Positions 10,361-20,923 of a stretch of DNA of 64,000 nucleotides are shown one piece after another (position 1 is the first letter of the stretch; every line of letters begins with the position of its first letter). The DNA is from Porphyra umbilicalis (lineage: Eukaryota; Rhodophyta; Bangiophyceae; Bangiales; Bangiaceae): the NCBI GenBank assembly GCA_002049455.2, contig KV918864.1, positions 1-64,000 of the forward strand, in the 5' to 3' direction. The translations under genes were made by a program, and so were the position numbers. The notes under the pieces are model-generated. The model saw only the letters and a program-made list of their open reading frames with translations, did no database searches and was not told where the DNA came from.

Positions 10361-11085
10361 TTACACCTTCCCATCCCGCCCAAACTCCTGCACCGTCTTG
10401 ACCGCCAGGCCTGCCAAACGCTCCAGTTCACGCAACAGCGACGGGGGAGGCTTGAAGAACTGCAGGTCCGCGTCTGTCGGAGGGTGCAGGAAAATCGTGC
10501 ATCGCGACTCTCTGGTGCGCGACGATGCAACTTACAAAGCCGTGCGAGGTGTTCTCATCCGTGGGGAGCGCAGACGGCTCACCGCCATAGCAGGCAGAGT
10601 CAACCCTTGGTACTTAAAAACCGTGATGGCGCACGCCGGGGTGATGGGGAACTGCCGTACAGAGACCGACACCTTGCGGTTTGGCAACTGCACGACGCCA
10701 CAGTTGATCACCGGCAGCAAAGGAAAAGCGTCTCTCGCAAGGCCAGCCGGCTGCTGAAAACGCGAAGAGAAGTCTTGCCCAGGAATGCGCGCCCAGATGA
10801 CCTCTGCTGGGGCAGACGCCTCGTCAAATGACGACGTGCCAATGAAGCGCTCATCAAACGTACACGACGCCGGGAACTGCACCAGCACAGGGTAGCACAG
10901 CGTCCCGTTTGCAACCTTCAAGGCGACGCACAGGTTGGCGGAGCACATGTACGGGAGATTATGCACGATGGGCAACAAGGGCATCAAGCGGAGCACGTCG
11001 TCTTCACCAAAGAGGGACTCCAGGGTGGCCGCCGACGGCCGCCGCGACGCCGTGGCCGACGAGCCACGTGATGCCGGCGGAGGAT
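10361..11085 (-). pseudogene. Helitron helicase, C-terminal part
   Basis: It begins right after the Harbinger insertion with NPPPASRGSS, then LMPLLPIVHNLPYMCSANL and the late helicase motif TPACAITVFKYQGLTL. The frame then ends in a stop at 10532. In other frames the expected ending continues (HGFVSCIVAH, then TDADLQFFKPPPSLLRELE) to a TAA at 10361, so at least two frameshifts lie between about 10500 and 10580. The match to the PIF1/Helitron helicase C-terminus is clear. Confidence 0.8.
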
Positions 11086-11087
11086 TA

Positions 11088-11128
11088 GGTTGCTTCACGA
11101 TGCGCACTCCGGTGCGGATCCGCACCGG
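11088..11128 (+). repeat. Left terminal inverted repeat of the Harbinger-type element
   Basis: Starts GGTTGCTTCACGATG and contains the 14-bp palindrome GTGCGGATCCGCAC. It matches the inverted right end at 14806-14846 over the first 15 bp with one mismatch and again over the last 18 bp. Confidence 0.75.
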
Positions 11129-11369
11129 GTTTCTCACAGCGACGCCTGTCGATTCGAAGCAGGAGGAACTTCGAGGGCTACAATACTTGATTGGACTGGA
11201 TTGAAACAAGGCGCCTCCGAGGTTTCCAGACGCCCTTGAATGCGACCCGGCGTCGTGAGCATCTTGATTCTAGTCGACGCCCCGTCTCTGCCTCTGTCGC
11301 CCGCAATCCACGGTGCCCGTCGCCTCTCGCCGCCTTCCAGGCGTCGGGTGACCCCCCGCTCGTGGCACG

Positions 11370-12908
11370 ATGGCCTCCCCTTCACCTCGCAAGAGCCGAC
11401 GCATCGCTGGCAACAAGCCAGTCGAGGCCGTCGAAAGTCGGGCTGCGAGCGGCAACGCCGGAGGCCATGGAGGTGACGGCGGACCTGCAGTTTCGATGGC
11501 AATGGATCTTCCCCCCCCCGCCTCTTCGGAAGGCACCCGAGGGCGTGTTCGCGATATTGGTCATGGAGGTCGTCGCGGAGGGCTCGGCCGCGGTCGTGGA
11601 GGCGGCCGTGGGCGCGGACACGCGGAAACCTTGGGCGCCCCGTCTCCCCCCTTCTTCAGCGGTGTCCGTGGCGGAGGGCGTGGTGGCGATGGACGCGGCC
11701 GAGGTGGTTTTGTAGGTCGCGGTCGCGGGATGCTCGGTAATGTTGGCCGGGAGCACCCCCCTCTGTCGACCCGCGCCACGGACGCCTCTGCGCACGGGGG
11801 TGGGGATCGCTCAAGTGCTGGCATGGGGACGGGTGGTGCGGCCGGTGCGCGAGCTGCAGCCGAAGACAACGGCCTCCCTTCGGCGCATTCTGCTGCTGCT
11901 GGGGGGGGCGATGGCGAGGAGAGCGACTCGCCGTTTTCAGACACCAGCGACGGGGAGCCGCTACCGTCCAAGATTGGTGAAAATGTTATTTTGCCTGAGG
12001 TGCGCGTTGGCGCGGTCGAGCGGTGGAGCAAGGTGGTCTACGAGCGCTCGGCGCGTCATGCCCGTCGTGGAACGACGGCGCAGCTGCACCTCGCAAATAT
12101 TTCAACCTATCTGGTGCACAAGAGCAAGTGGGTGAAGCGTCGCGGATTCACGAGCAAGTCGCTGTCGCGCCTCGTTGACGCCGCAATCAAGTTTGTCAAG
12201 AAAAACCACGAGGTGGCCACGCAGGTCACCGGTTTGGCGGCGCGCGCACCAGGCAACAAGGTCGATGTCCGCATCAATGCGCAGTCGGGCTACTGGCGGT
12301 GCTCAATCGCCGACATCAAAAGCATCATTGTCATCGTCGAGCGGACGATGCCATTAGTTGGTGGGGTTCAGCGCGGGAGCGGGGCATTCGAAGGCGCCCC
12401 GCCTGTCGACGCCCCGCCCGATTTTGCTGACCTCGTTGCGAGTGGCCCTGTCGAAGTGGGCGACGGCTCCGACGATGGAGGACTTGGCGGCGGCGGAGGG
12501 GGCGGGGGAGGTGATGGTGACAGTGGTACGGGCGGTTACAGAGGCGATGCGGTCATGGGCGGGGCGCACTCGGGCGACGAGGAGGGGCCGCCAGCCCATC
12601 AGGCTCCCACGCAACCTGTTGTACCGGACGCTCGCGTGACGGGGAGTGGGGGCGGTGCTGCAGTGACGACACCCGGGCCGCTTGCCGGCGGCGCCAGCGG
12701 GCGCTCGGTGCGGGCGGCACAAGCGGAGAACGCGCTCTTCCCCGGGGCGGCGCAGCTGTTCTCGGCCACGACGCAGTCATTCAATTATAGCGCGCGGCGG
12801 CACGCGGAGGACATGAAGAGCCGGCGCATTGCGTCGCTGTCGGAGTTGCTGCAGAAGCATCCCGATATGCCCGGCGTGGCCGAGCAGCTTAACAAGCTTT
12901 TGGAGTAG
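11370..12908 (+). CDS. Harbinger-element accessory protein, RGG-rich with a basic core
   Basis: 512 residues from ATG 11370. Residues about 55-130 are Gly/Arg repeats of RGRGGGRGRG type, as in nucleic-acid-binding RGG boxes. Residues about 205-330 form the only non-repetitive core: a basic, helix-rich segment (VERWSKVVYERSARHARRG, VKRRGFTSKSLSRLVDAAI, then YWRCSIADIKSIIVIVE). Gly-rich linkers follow, then a helical tail (SLSELLQKHPDMPGVAEQL). It lies inside the element, convergent with the nuclease gene, in the position where Harbinger elements carry their Myb-like partner. No canonical SANT repeat is visible, unlike the gene at 1-1116. The DNA-binding role is inferred from position and composition. 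Confidence 0.68.
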   Translation: MASPSPRKSRRIAGNKPVEAVESRAASGNAGGHGGDGGPAVSMAMDLPPPASSEGTRGRVRDIGHGGRRGGLGRGRGGGRGRGHAETLGAPSPPFFSGVRGGGRGGDGRGRGGFVGRGRGMLGNVGREHPPLSTRATDASAHGGGDRSSAGMGTGGAAGARAAAEDNGLPSAHSAAAGGGDGEESDSPFSDTSDGEPLPSKIGENVILPEVRVGAVERWSKVVYERSARHARRGTTAQLHLANISTYLVHKSKWVKRRGFTSKSLSRLVDAAIKFVKKNHEVATQVTGLAARAPGNKVDVRINAQSGYWRCSIADIKSIIVIVERTMPLVGGVQRGSGAFEGAPPVDAPPDFADLVASGPVEVGDGSDDGGLGGGGGGGGGDGDSGTGGYRGDAVMGGAHSGDEEGPPAHQAPTQPVVPDARVTGSGGGAAVTTPGPLAGGASGRSVRAAQAENALFPGAAQLFSATTQSFNYSARRHAEDMKSRRIASLSELLQKHPDMPGVAEQLNKLLE

Positions 12909-13237
12909 TGATATGGCGGTGGTGTTGGTTGTGTTTTCCGGTTTCTTGTGCCCGGTTACGTAGCATGCAGTGTTCGTTCCCGCTTGTTTGTGTTTTTCTT
13001 GAGCCAAGTGTCGATCCTTGCGTCCGTCCTTGAGTGCATCGGGTACGACTCTCGGTGGGGAACACGGGGAACATGGAGCAGAATCTCGGCTCGATCTCGC
13101 ATCATCTTCAAAGAGTGCAAACCAACTCCAATCCAAATACACACTCCCATTTCAGTGTAAGTATATGTATGAAAGCAGAGAGTGAAAAAAGAAACCGATG
13201 CTGGCTTTTGCTTTTATTGCGTTGTAGCCCCTCTCGT

Positions 13238-14539
13238 CTAATGCATGTTGCGATACGTCCCACTATCCCGCATAAAGGAACACACCTTGTCCAGTACTAC
13301 GTTTCGCGCCTCGTGGGCATGTACGCCCGGACCCATCCAGGCCTCGTCAGCGCCGACTGCGTCGGCCGCCTCAAAAGGCGGGTCCTCCTGCTCACGGCAC
13401 ACATTGTGCAGAACACAACAGGCCAACACCCAGCTCGTTGCATAGTCAAAGTCGTTCTTACCGTTGAGCCTCATGCGCAGCTCTTTCAAGCTCGCAAAGC
13501 GGCCTTTGAGGACACCAATGGCGTGCTCCGAGCGCACACGTAGGCGGGCCAGCTGGAAGTTGAAATTGCGTCGCTCAGATGTGGTGCTCTCTGGTTTCAA
13601 AAATGGGCCAATGACCCACGAAGTGTACTTCATGCCTTTGTCGCCGAGTAGGTATTGCCCATCTGAGAAGTACACTTGCGGGTATCGATGCCAGTTCGCG
13701 AGGGTCTGCACGAAGGCGTCGGGAGCCGCCCCGGTACAGCCCTGTACCGCGCTAATGAAGAGACCATCCCAGTCACAAGTCAACACAGCGTTCAGGCTGT
13801 ACCTGCCCTTCCTGTCGTAATACGTCCATGGGTGTAAAGCAGGTTGGTACGCCAGAGGAAAGGTGGTTCCGTCAGTTGCTCCAATACAATTGTCAAACCC
13901 ATAGGAAGAGCCAGCCCACTCGGCCTGCTGCGCTCGACGCTGCGCGCTCGGCCAACGAATAATGGTCGGGGCAAGGCGATTAATCCCCCTGATCACCCGC
14001 TTGGTGCACTTCATCACGAGACCCGCAGAAACGCCAAACTGGTCTGCCACAGCCTCGACGCGGCTGGCGTTGCCATAATGACCAAACCTATATAGGGCGA
14101 TGGCCAGCTGGATATCCAGTGACAGCTGGGGGGTACCCCTCCCCGACACGAATATCTCCCCTGCATGGGCACGCAGCAAGGAGAGTACATGTTCAAAAGT
14201 CGTGCGGCTCAGGCGCATGTACGAACGGTACTGCTCATCAGTAGAGCGCAACAAAACATTGGTATACCAGTCTCTACACTTGTAGCGAGCGCGCCGAGTG
14301 GCCGTCAAGTAGCGACGAGTGGACATAACAGTGAGCATATGATATGAAACCATCCACAGTACGCGAATGGTATCGACCTGTGGGACACTGGGCACCACGC
14401 TCACCCAGCTGAGTCGCAACACAGTTACACGAGTGTGAGACTCCTCGTGGCCTGTTGGCCCCGGTGAGCAGCAGCTGGTGTGAACGAGAAAAGAAAACGG
14501 ATGGCACCGCGGCGTGCTGGAGCGCGCGCCGCTTGGCAT
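13238..14539 (-). CDS. PIF/Harbinger DDE nuclease (DDE_Tnp_4 type)
   Basis: 433 residues from ATG 14539. An N-terminal helix-turn-helix segment (FGVSAGLVMKCTKRVI) precedes the RNase-H-like core. The catalytic acids are visible in the family order: the first Asp in CIGATDGTTF, the second in YLLGDKGM, and the Glu in RVRSEHAIGVLKGRF. The length is normal for a Harbinger nuclease and the frame is unbroken, so the gene may be functional. It cuts the element ends and inserts them into a new site. The start could instead be one of the Met codons 60-70 residues further in, because the first 60 residues are unconserved in character. Confidence 0.9.
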   Translation of the reverse strand: MPSGARSSTPRCHPFSFLVHTSCCSPGPTGHEESHTRVTVLRLSWVSVVPSVPQVDTIRVLWMVSYHMLTVMSTRRYLTATRRARYKCRDWYTNVLLRSTDEQYRSYMRLSRTTFEHVLSLLRAHAGEIFVSGRGTPQLSLDIQLAIALYRFGHYGNASRVEAVADQFGVSAGLVMKCTKRVIRGINRLAPTIIRWPSAQRRAQQAEWAGSSYGFDNCIGATDGTTFPLAYQPALHPWTYYDRKGRYSLNAVLTCDWDGLFISAVQGCTGAAPDAFVQTLANWHRYPQVYFSDGQYLLGDKGMKYTSWVIGPFLKPESTTSERRNFNFQLARLRVRSEHAIGVLKGRFASLKELRMRLNGKNDFDYATSWVLACCVLHNVCREQEDPPFEAADAVGADEAWMGPGVHAHEARNVVLDKVCSFMRDSGTYRNMH

Positions 14540-14805
14540 GGGTCACCGGCTGTGGGAGCACACCCCCCCTTTCCCGCACCTTTGGGAGGGGGGTCCGGAT
14601 TCCGCTTGTCGTGATCCGGCCAATTCCGCACCGCCAGGGGGGGGGGTGCTCCAGAGCTGCGGGAATGGAGGGGTGCGGGAGCGTTTCTGTGAACTACGGG
14701 GGGGTCTGGACGCCACCGGATCCTGTGTCCTTCGAAAACTGTCTAAATGTGTAGAATATTCATATTCAAAGTAGGAAACTGTTCCTCATGTCATCCCGGT
14801 GGCTT

Positions 14806-14846
14806 CCGTTGCGGATCCGCACCAAACTTGCCATCGTGAAACAACC
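14806..14846 (-). repeat. Right terminal inverted repeat of the Harbinger-type element
   Basis: Read inverted it starts GGTTGTTTCACGATGGCAAG and contains GGTGCGGATCCGCA. The short peptide that appears to end the helicase frame here (HDGKFGADPQRKPPG) is translation of this repeat, not helicase. Confidence 0.75.
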
Positions 14847-14848
14847 TA

Positions 14849-15743
14849 TTGTACACCGCGGGAATAATCACAGGTCGCCGACGGGGATCTCGGTTGCGCT
14901 CGGCTGTCGCCTGAACCACCGACCAAATCACGTCGTAGCGCTCTCGGTTGGTGGCCACAATCACTGGACACAACGGCGACAGAGGCGTATCATCAACACC
15001 GCCCGCAGCGCTCGTTGACGCAGCCGCCGCGGCCACCTCCTCTGACACCACCTGCAGGCGCTCTCGAGAGCCCGAGAGGCCGCGCAAAAATGCGCGATCC
15101 GCCGACGTACTCACTCCCAACCGCATACGGGAAAGTATGTCCGTCCACTCCGGGTCGACCGCCGCGCGCATGTTGCGCTCGAGCATTACCACATTCTTGA
15201 AAAGGAGGTACAAGCAGTGCCCGTCGTTCTCAACCACACCGCCCGGCCTTACGTTTTTGGAAGGCATGTACAACGGCTGTCGTACAATGGGCGGGAGCTG
15301 CGTCAGGTCACCGCTAAGGACAATATGAATGCCCCCAAAGTCGTCCGTGCTCCCCTTCACCAGCTGCAGTCGCGCGTGGATCTGATGGAGCAACTGCGTG
15401 TCCACCATCGACATCTCGTCAATGGCCACAATGCGCACAGGTGCCCACTTGGTCAGCAGCTCTTGTTCCCGGCGCTTGGGGAGTGCGTTGCCCCCCGCCC
15501 CCGTCCGCACGCTCCAAGTCCCACCGCCGAGTGGACTGTCTGGCCACGAATTTATGCGGCCGCGAGACCGGTCGGGGCCATCAGCATCAGCGCCTCGCTC
15601 TGCCGCCACGACTCGCACAGCGTCGTCAAACAGGACAACACACGCGACTTGCCGGTGCCGGCCTGACCGTACAGGATGATGTGCTGAGGCAAGCCGAGCC
15701 GTGGACCGCCAGCGGCCCCCTCCTTGAAATCCACGAGCAGCTA
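14849..15743 (-). pseudogene. Helitron helicase, N-terminal part with Walker motifs
   Basis: This part starts after a TAG at 15741-15743. It holds the Walker A motif (ILYGQAGTGKSRVL), APTGLAAA, Walker B (VAIDEMSMVD) and the motif LSGDLTQLPPI, ending at VIIPAVYN where the Harbinger element begins. A TAA at 15552-15554 follows APTGLAAA, and a frameshift lies between about 15470 and 15525, before the segment ALPKRREQELL. The ATPase motifs themselves are intact but the gene cannot be read through. Confidence 0.85.
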
Positions 15744-17171
15744 CGACCCGGCGAGGCAAAATGCCACGTGCTGCTCGGTGTTGAGCCCAGCCGCAACGGA
15801 CACCTCCTCCAGCGACAAGAAGGCCGCCGCACCATGCCGCTGCTCAATGGAGCCAAGCTCATTGTCGGAAAGCTCCGACCGCTGCCGCCGTTGCCCCAAC
15901 GCCACCGTCAGCAGCTCAACCGTTGCCGTACCACCGCCTCCGACACCGTGTTCGCCAACACCAGCGTCCACGTCCCCGCCGACACCATCGGCGGTGGATT
16001 CGTCAGCATCTACGACGGCAGCACCTCGCCGGGTCTTTTTGAGCACGATGTGCTGCACGCGGACGCGGTCAGCACCATCGACAATCACCGACTGCTGCCC
16101 CATCGCGCTCGACACCCCGCGCAGCCCAGCCAAATCGGCAGCCCAATGAACAGAGTCCGGAAGGCCCTCCACACGCCAGCGCCTCCGCGTCCACGCGTCT
16201 GCAATGACCTTGTGCACGTCCTCTGGCGCACACGGCACGTCTGAGTCGTCACCGCCATCCGCTGCTGCATGCTCATCGGCAGCCGTCACACCGTAGAGGC
16301 CAGCTGCGGAACCATCGGCGGCAAGTGCGTCACCAAACCGATCCTGCAATGTGTCCTGTTGCCGTTGGGTGCCCTCCTTTGCCGCGTTTTTCTCCTCGAA
16401 GTAGTCTTGTGCGTGACCAAGCACCCGAATGGATCTGGCGTGCCAGACCCCACGTTCGTCGGCCCGCCAGCGCGCCAGCTCCTCGTGGAGCGATGCGCTC
16501 GCCGGTCCGGCACTTACACGCCTGCGATATGGACGAAAGAAGGTGAGTACAATGAGGGCATACCGCTCCGCCGCGACAATGTCGTGCTCCGACACCGGCG
16601 GGTCCGCAAAAGCGGACTGGTCGGGCGCGCGTGGACCAATGATTTCTGGCACGAAGAGCTTGGCCCGCTCCACAACGACATGAGTTGCTGCTTGAGGATG
16701 CCCGCAGATCAAGCGCATCCTGTTTGCTGTGGAGTGCGCCGCGTTCGCCGCCTCGTCGCCATCCTCGGCGCCCGACTCAATGTCGGCTCCGTCGACGCGA
16801 TCACCGCGACCCGCAGAAGCCTCGACCTTCTCAAAGTGGGCAATGTACCAATACAACGGCACGTTCTCCTGCTCGGTTGGCCGACACATGTAGTCCTCCA
16901 TGCCAGCGCAGAGTGTGGCACCCGTCGCCGTCTGCTGAACTGTACACTCGTGCTCTTTGCTCTCGTGAATGGCGAGCGCCTGACCAAGCAGCAACGGCGC
17001 AATCTTGTGTGACACGTACACGCCGTCACCACCGAGAAGAAAGTGCGCCGCCAACGGAGCCGCAACGTCCTGCGTCTTGGTCACGGCGTACACGAGGGAG
17101 CATACCCGCCGCCGCGCCAACACATCATCCGACGCTGGAAGGAGGGCTGCGTCCCGGCGGAGGCGCCGCTA
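15744..17171 (-). pseudogene. Helitron Rep-to-helicase linker region
   Basis: This is one long frame between the stops TAG 17169-17171 and TAG 15741-15743. It contains the conserved block QDVAAPLAAHFLLGGDGVYVSH and the segment ending NTEQHVAFCLAGS that precedes the Helitron helicase. Both bounding stops sit where a Gln codon would be expected, and the frame is the same as in the segments on either side. Confidence 0.8.
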
Positions 17172-18779
17172 GAACGCCGCGACCAACAACGCGCTGTTGG
17201 TGATCGCCTGCTGGTCCTTCAACGCGTACTTCAGCGCGTAGTACATTGCGTCCCGTCCGGCCAAAAGGCGGATATCGTGGTTCGTTGGCATCACGAGCAT
17301 GATCGTCGATGAGTAGGCGTTGACGTACTCGGACCCAATTGCCCGGCGCGGCAACGCGCACATCTGCTTGTAAATCACCGTCACTTCCGTCGGCTCTCGG
17401 GGATACAGGTACCGAAACAACCCCTCCCCAAGATCGCCCGTGCGCCGCGACTGCTTAAAGCACGAATCACAATGTTGCCAGAGGTGTACGTTGCAGTGGA
17501 CCACCATGTAGGTGGTGACAACCGCTTCCGCGAGCTCTCGGCGCCGCACGTCCTCAACCTCCATTACGATCTTGCCCACCGCCAGTTCGACCCACGCGTG
17601 CGGAGGTAGGATCACCAGAGGCCGCAGCAGCGTCTCGACATCCTGCGCACTCACCGGCTCGCCCAGCAAGTCCCCGAGCGCGCGTCTCAACGCCATGCCG
17701 ATCAGGTCGTCGTGCGCAAAGTCCGCCGAACACTGCATACAACGCGCCGTGACCGCCGCCGCGCCACGGCTCCGCTTGCGAAAGGCCCCCGGCCCGGGAG
17801 CAACTGCGACGATCTTGTTCCCTGGCAACGCGCACTGCGCGCAGTTCTTGGCCACGGTCAACGGCACCGACTGCTGCTGCACGCCGTCTGCGAACGCAGT
17901 GAATGCCTCACGGTAGAAAGCATCTTCCAGCTTGTTACGCAACTCCGAAAGCAGTCGCGGGGTTCCGTGGATCCACCCCAGCGCGTGGAAGTGGAGCGTC
18001 CCTTCCCCCTGCGTCTCTACACCAGCTATCAGCGCCTCTAGGTGCCCAAAGATGCCACCACGGGCCAACGGCCGTTGGGCCTCCATGTCATACCCAAGAA
18101 GGACCTCAAAAAACGTCGTAAACGCACGGTGAAAATACCTTGCAGCCGCCACGGCGTCCTTGGCCGATGAAGCAAACCGCTGTGCCTGCGTTGGAAGGTC
18201 CCGAGACCCGACGTGTATCAGCTTCGAAGCGTCGACGTCACCGGCCAAGTACGCAACCGTAAGCGACCCGTTGTCCTTCGTGCTCGCCGTCACAAACACG
18301 AAGGCGCTGCCGAACAGCGTCTGCAACCCAAACCTGCGGCGTTGCTGCACTTGACGCTGCGCGTTGGAGCCCGCGTATCCAGCTGCGGCACGAACCCGAT
18401 TGGACAGCACCTTCGCAGAGCCGAGGGTAGGGGGGACGCCCGGCCGCGGCTCATTGTTTCGCGCAGCCGCCAAACAAGACGCGTCGTACTCAAGCAACGC
18501 CGCTAGCTGGCTCTCCGACACATGCGCAATGGCGACGTTCTGCTCCGCTCCGCCCATTCGACAATAATGCGTCGCGCGGCTCAGCGCCATGTGCCGCGCG
18601 ACAATGTCAAACGCCACAAGTGGGTACACCGTATCTTGCGCAAATCGGCGAGACGACAATAGCACATAGTGCCGCAGGAATTGCGCCCTAGACACGGACA
18701 CCCTTCTCGGCTCGTCCGGGTCGCCGCGCCCAAACGGAAACAACCCTGGGAACATCAAGGCAGCCAGATGCAAAGTCTA
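17172..18779 (-). pseudogene. Helitron HUH Rep endonuclease domain
   Basis: The domain opens with TLHLAALMFPGLFPFGRGDP, the usual start of the Helitron_like_N domain. It carries the two-histidine metal motif in TLHFHALGWIHG and the catalytic tyrosine/lysine block YYALKYALKDQQ. Cysteine pairs (CNVHLWQHCDSC; CAQCALPG) lie between. In the family the tyrosines attack DNA and hold the 5' end. The catalytic motifs look intact, but TAG codons close the frame at both ends (18777-18779 and 17169-17171). Confidence 0.87.
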
Positions 18780-20477
18780 GTCAGACACGAGCGCACCGCC
18801 TTGGCGGATGACCACCGATGCGCCGCCCGCCAAGCGCCGTCGCCCAATCTCCGGCACGGCGGCTTCCAGCCGCTCCGTGGACGACACTCCCTCCACGTTG
18901 AGGTGCACGCCTGCCGCTCTCCGCACGAGCAGCTCCTCGGCGCTCGTTCCCGCCATGTCGGCGTCGACCCGCTGCCGCACATTGCTTTGATCCGCGGCCA
19001 TCCCCCGGTCAAGCGGGACAACCGCCGCGTCCTGCCCGCCATCCTCAGACGTAGCATCCACCGCCCCGCCTGATCCCTCAGACGCATGTGATCTCCGTGT
19101 CGCCGGCTGGTCGCGCTCCAGGTGCGGCTCTTGATCCACAAATCCACCGTCCCGTCGCGACACCGCCCCGTTGGCATACAACGTGTTGCGAGACGTGAAG
19201 AACTCAAACAGTTGCCGCAGCCGCTGCCCACGCACGCGATGAGCCCGTCGGACGGCTAGCTCCTGCGCCGACGTAAGCAGCCCAGCCAAAATGACCATAA
19301 ACGTCTGCGCAGCGTCCTCCAAAACGCGTGGAAGCTGCGTAACAATTGTACCAGGCCGAGCGTCAAACACACTGACGTGCGAGCGCAAGACACGATTGGC
19401 GCCGCCACGCACGACGCCGACGCTCATGCAAACCGTGACCATAGCCATCAAACGCAACTCGAGCCACGTAAAGTCCAGCAAGTCGTCCAGGAGCAGTCCA
19501 ATGCAAAACTCGTTGGCGATGGCGAACCGCGGCGGGATGTGCGCCGGCCTCGAAAGGCTGCGTCGACACTTCCGACAGAGCGTCAAAAGCACCCGTGGCC
19601 CGTCGCGTCGCACGCCGCGCGGAGACAAACCGACTAAGGCCAGCTCCTCAATGCCAGTCACCTCACTGCAGTCGTACTGTGACCGCAACTCCGACGGGAT
19701 ATCCCAAGGGAGGGCCAAGCGGCGGAGCACCCTCGAAAGCAGGCGCCCACGCAACTCCACCTCCTCCACCTTGGCCGCCACGACGAGCCGGTCGCACACA
19801 CCGCACACCTCCTCCGTCATGTGGTCTCCCCACAATCTGTCCCGAGCTTCCTTGATGATGGCGTTGCGCACATCGGCAGCGACCGGGGCAGGGGGCGTGG
19901 TGCATGTCTCCAGCTCCGCAAGAAAGCCGGGAGACGCGTAATTGGACTCGATCCTGTCGTGCTCTTGCGCCGAGTCGGCGGCGCACCGCTCCAACCGCCG
20001 CTCCCGAAACCGCCACCGCCGTGCCGCCGCCAAGGCCGCGCCGTCTCGACTGCTACCGCATCCACCATCGGAAGCAGCAAGCAGATCGCGCGGCCGCTGC
20101 ATGCGCATGAAACGCTTCGCGAGAGTCTCGGAGGAGCTCGACGGAGAACCGCACACAGCCTCAGAGTTGACGACAAACTGACCTTTCGTTGACCGACGCC
20201 GTCCCGCTCCCGACTGGTGAGCACCTCGCTCAATGCGATCCGACCTGGACGACCAAAGAACCACAAGCTGGTCGTCATCGCCCGACCCGCCGCCCGAGCC
20301 GTTGCCTCCTCGATCGACGGGTGATAGCGTCACCAGCGCGGCGGCCGACACGTCGCGGCCGCCGCCGCCCCCGGCCCCACTTCCCCCCCCCCTCTCGTCG
20401 CCGCCTTGCGCGGCCACCGTGCGGAGCTGGTCGTCGCCGCTCGACCCGCCGCCACGCTCGGCGGGCGACGGCGTCAC
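18780..20477 (-). pseudogene. Helitron protein, N-terminal cysteine region
   Basis: A frame of about 566 codons. After a Gly/Asp-rich repetitive N-terminus it contains the block usual upstream of Helitron Rep: CGVCDRL, then LTLCRKCRRSLSRPAHIPPRFAIANEFCIG. The C-terminal 150 residues are low-complexity. The frame opens on a GTG and has no ATG near its start. The likely true N-terminus, with RPAKKARRQGLSC, lies in another frame at 20492-20923, so a frameshift probably separates them. The stop at 18777-18779 interrupts VSD-TLHLAAL. Confidence 0.75.
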
Positions 20478-20720
20478 CGGCGGGGCGGCCGTCAGGTCGC
20501 CGCCGCCGCCGCACCAAGCCCCACTCCCCCCCCCCCCGCATCGCCGTCTTGCACGGCGGACGACATGCGATCCACGTAGACCGCAACCACAGCGCCCCCA
20601 TCACCGCCGCCAGTGCCCGGACCGCGCCGCCCGCCGTCGCCGTCTCGCTCAGAGGGTGCCGGCGTCACCGGCACGGCGCCCGACACGACGCCTGCGCCAC
20701 CGCCCCCCGTCCCAGACGGG
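20280..20720. repeat. Imperfect tandem repeat in the Helitron N-terminal region
   Basis: Three units spaced 135-190 bp apart share a GGCGTCACCGGCGCGGCG-type core near 20330, 20465 and 20655. On the minus strand each encodes a version of VTPSPAERGG followed by Gly/Asp-rich sequence. Expansion here probably explains the variable Gly-rich N-terminus. Confidence 0.6.
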
Positions 20721-20923
20721 CACCCCCCCCCATTGCCGCCTGCCGACGCGCGTGCCGACGCATCGCTGTGACCGCAAGAACAGCTCAATCCCTGCCGCCG
20801 CGCCTTCTTCGCGGGTCGCGGAAACGGCGGCGGCGTGCTCCCGGCCAAATACCCTCGACAGGGAGGTGCAGGATGCTTCCCGCGACTGCTCCGACGAGGC
20901 GCGCCACAATCACCACCATCCAT

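Larger units (their letters stand above)
11088..14846. mobile_element. Harbinger-type DNA transposon, apparently complete, inserted in the Helitron
   Basis: The ends form an imperfect inverted repeat of about 41 bp. The left reads GGTTGCTTCACGATG and, further in, GGTGCGGATCCGCA; the right, inverted, reads GGTTGTTTCACGATG and GGTGCGGATCCGCA. TA flanks both sides (11086-11087 and 14847-14848). Removing the element and one TA joins the two Helitron helicase halves in frame (VY-NNPPPA), which fixes the borders independently. The 3,759-bp element carries two convergent genes, a Gly-rich accessory protein and a DDE nuclease. Most PIF/Harbinger elements duplicate 3 bp, so the 2-bp TA is slightly unusual and nearer to the related ISL2EU pattern. 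Confidence 0.85.
10361..20477 (-). mobile_element. Decayed Helitron (Rep/helicase), split by a Harbinger insertion
   Basis: Read on the minus strand, this span encodes in order the Helitron N-terminal cysteine region, the HUH Rep nuclease, the linker domain and a PIF1-family helicase. Four in-frame stops (three TAG, one TAA), several frameshifts and one 3.76-kb insertion break it. The typical Helitron ends (5' TC, 3' CTRR with a hairpin) were not located, so the coordinates are those of the coding remnant only. Helitrons move by rolling-circle replication, with Rep cutting and joining single strands and the helicase unwinding them. Confidence 0.85.

Noticed and set aside
14791..14846. Apparent C-terminal peptide of the helicase frame (HDGKFGADPQRKPPG)
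   Set aside because: This is translation of the Harbinger right terminal repeat; the true helicase continues on the other side of the element.
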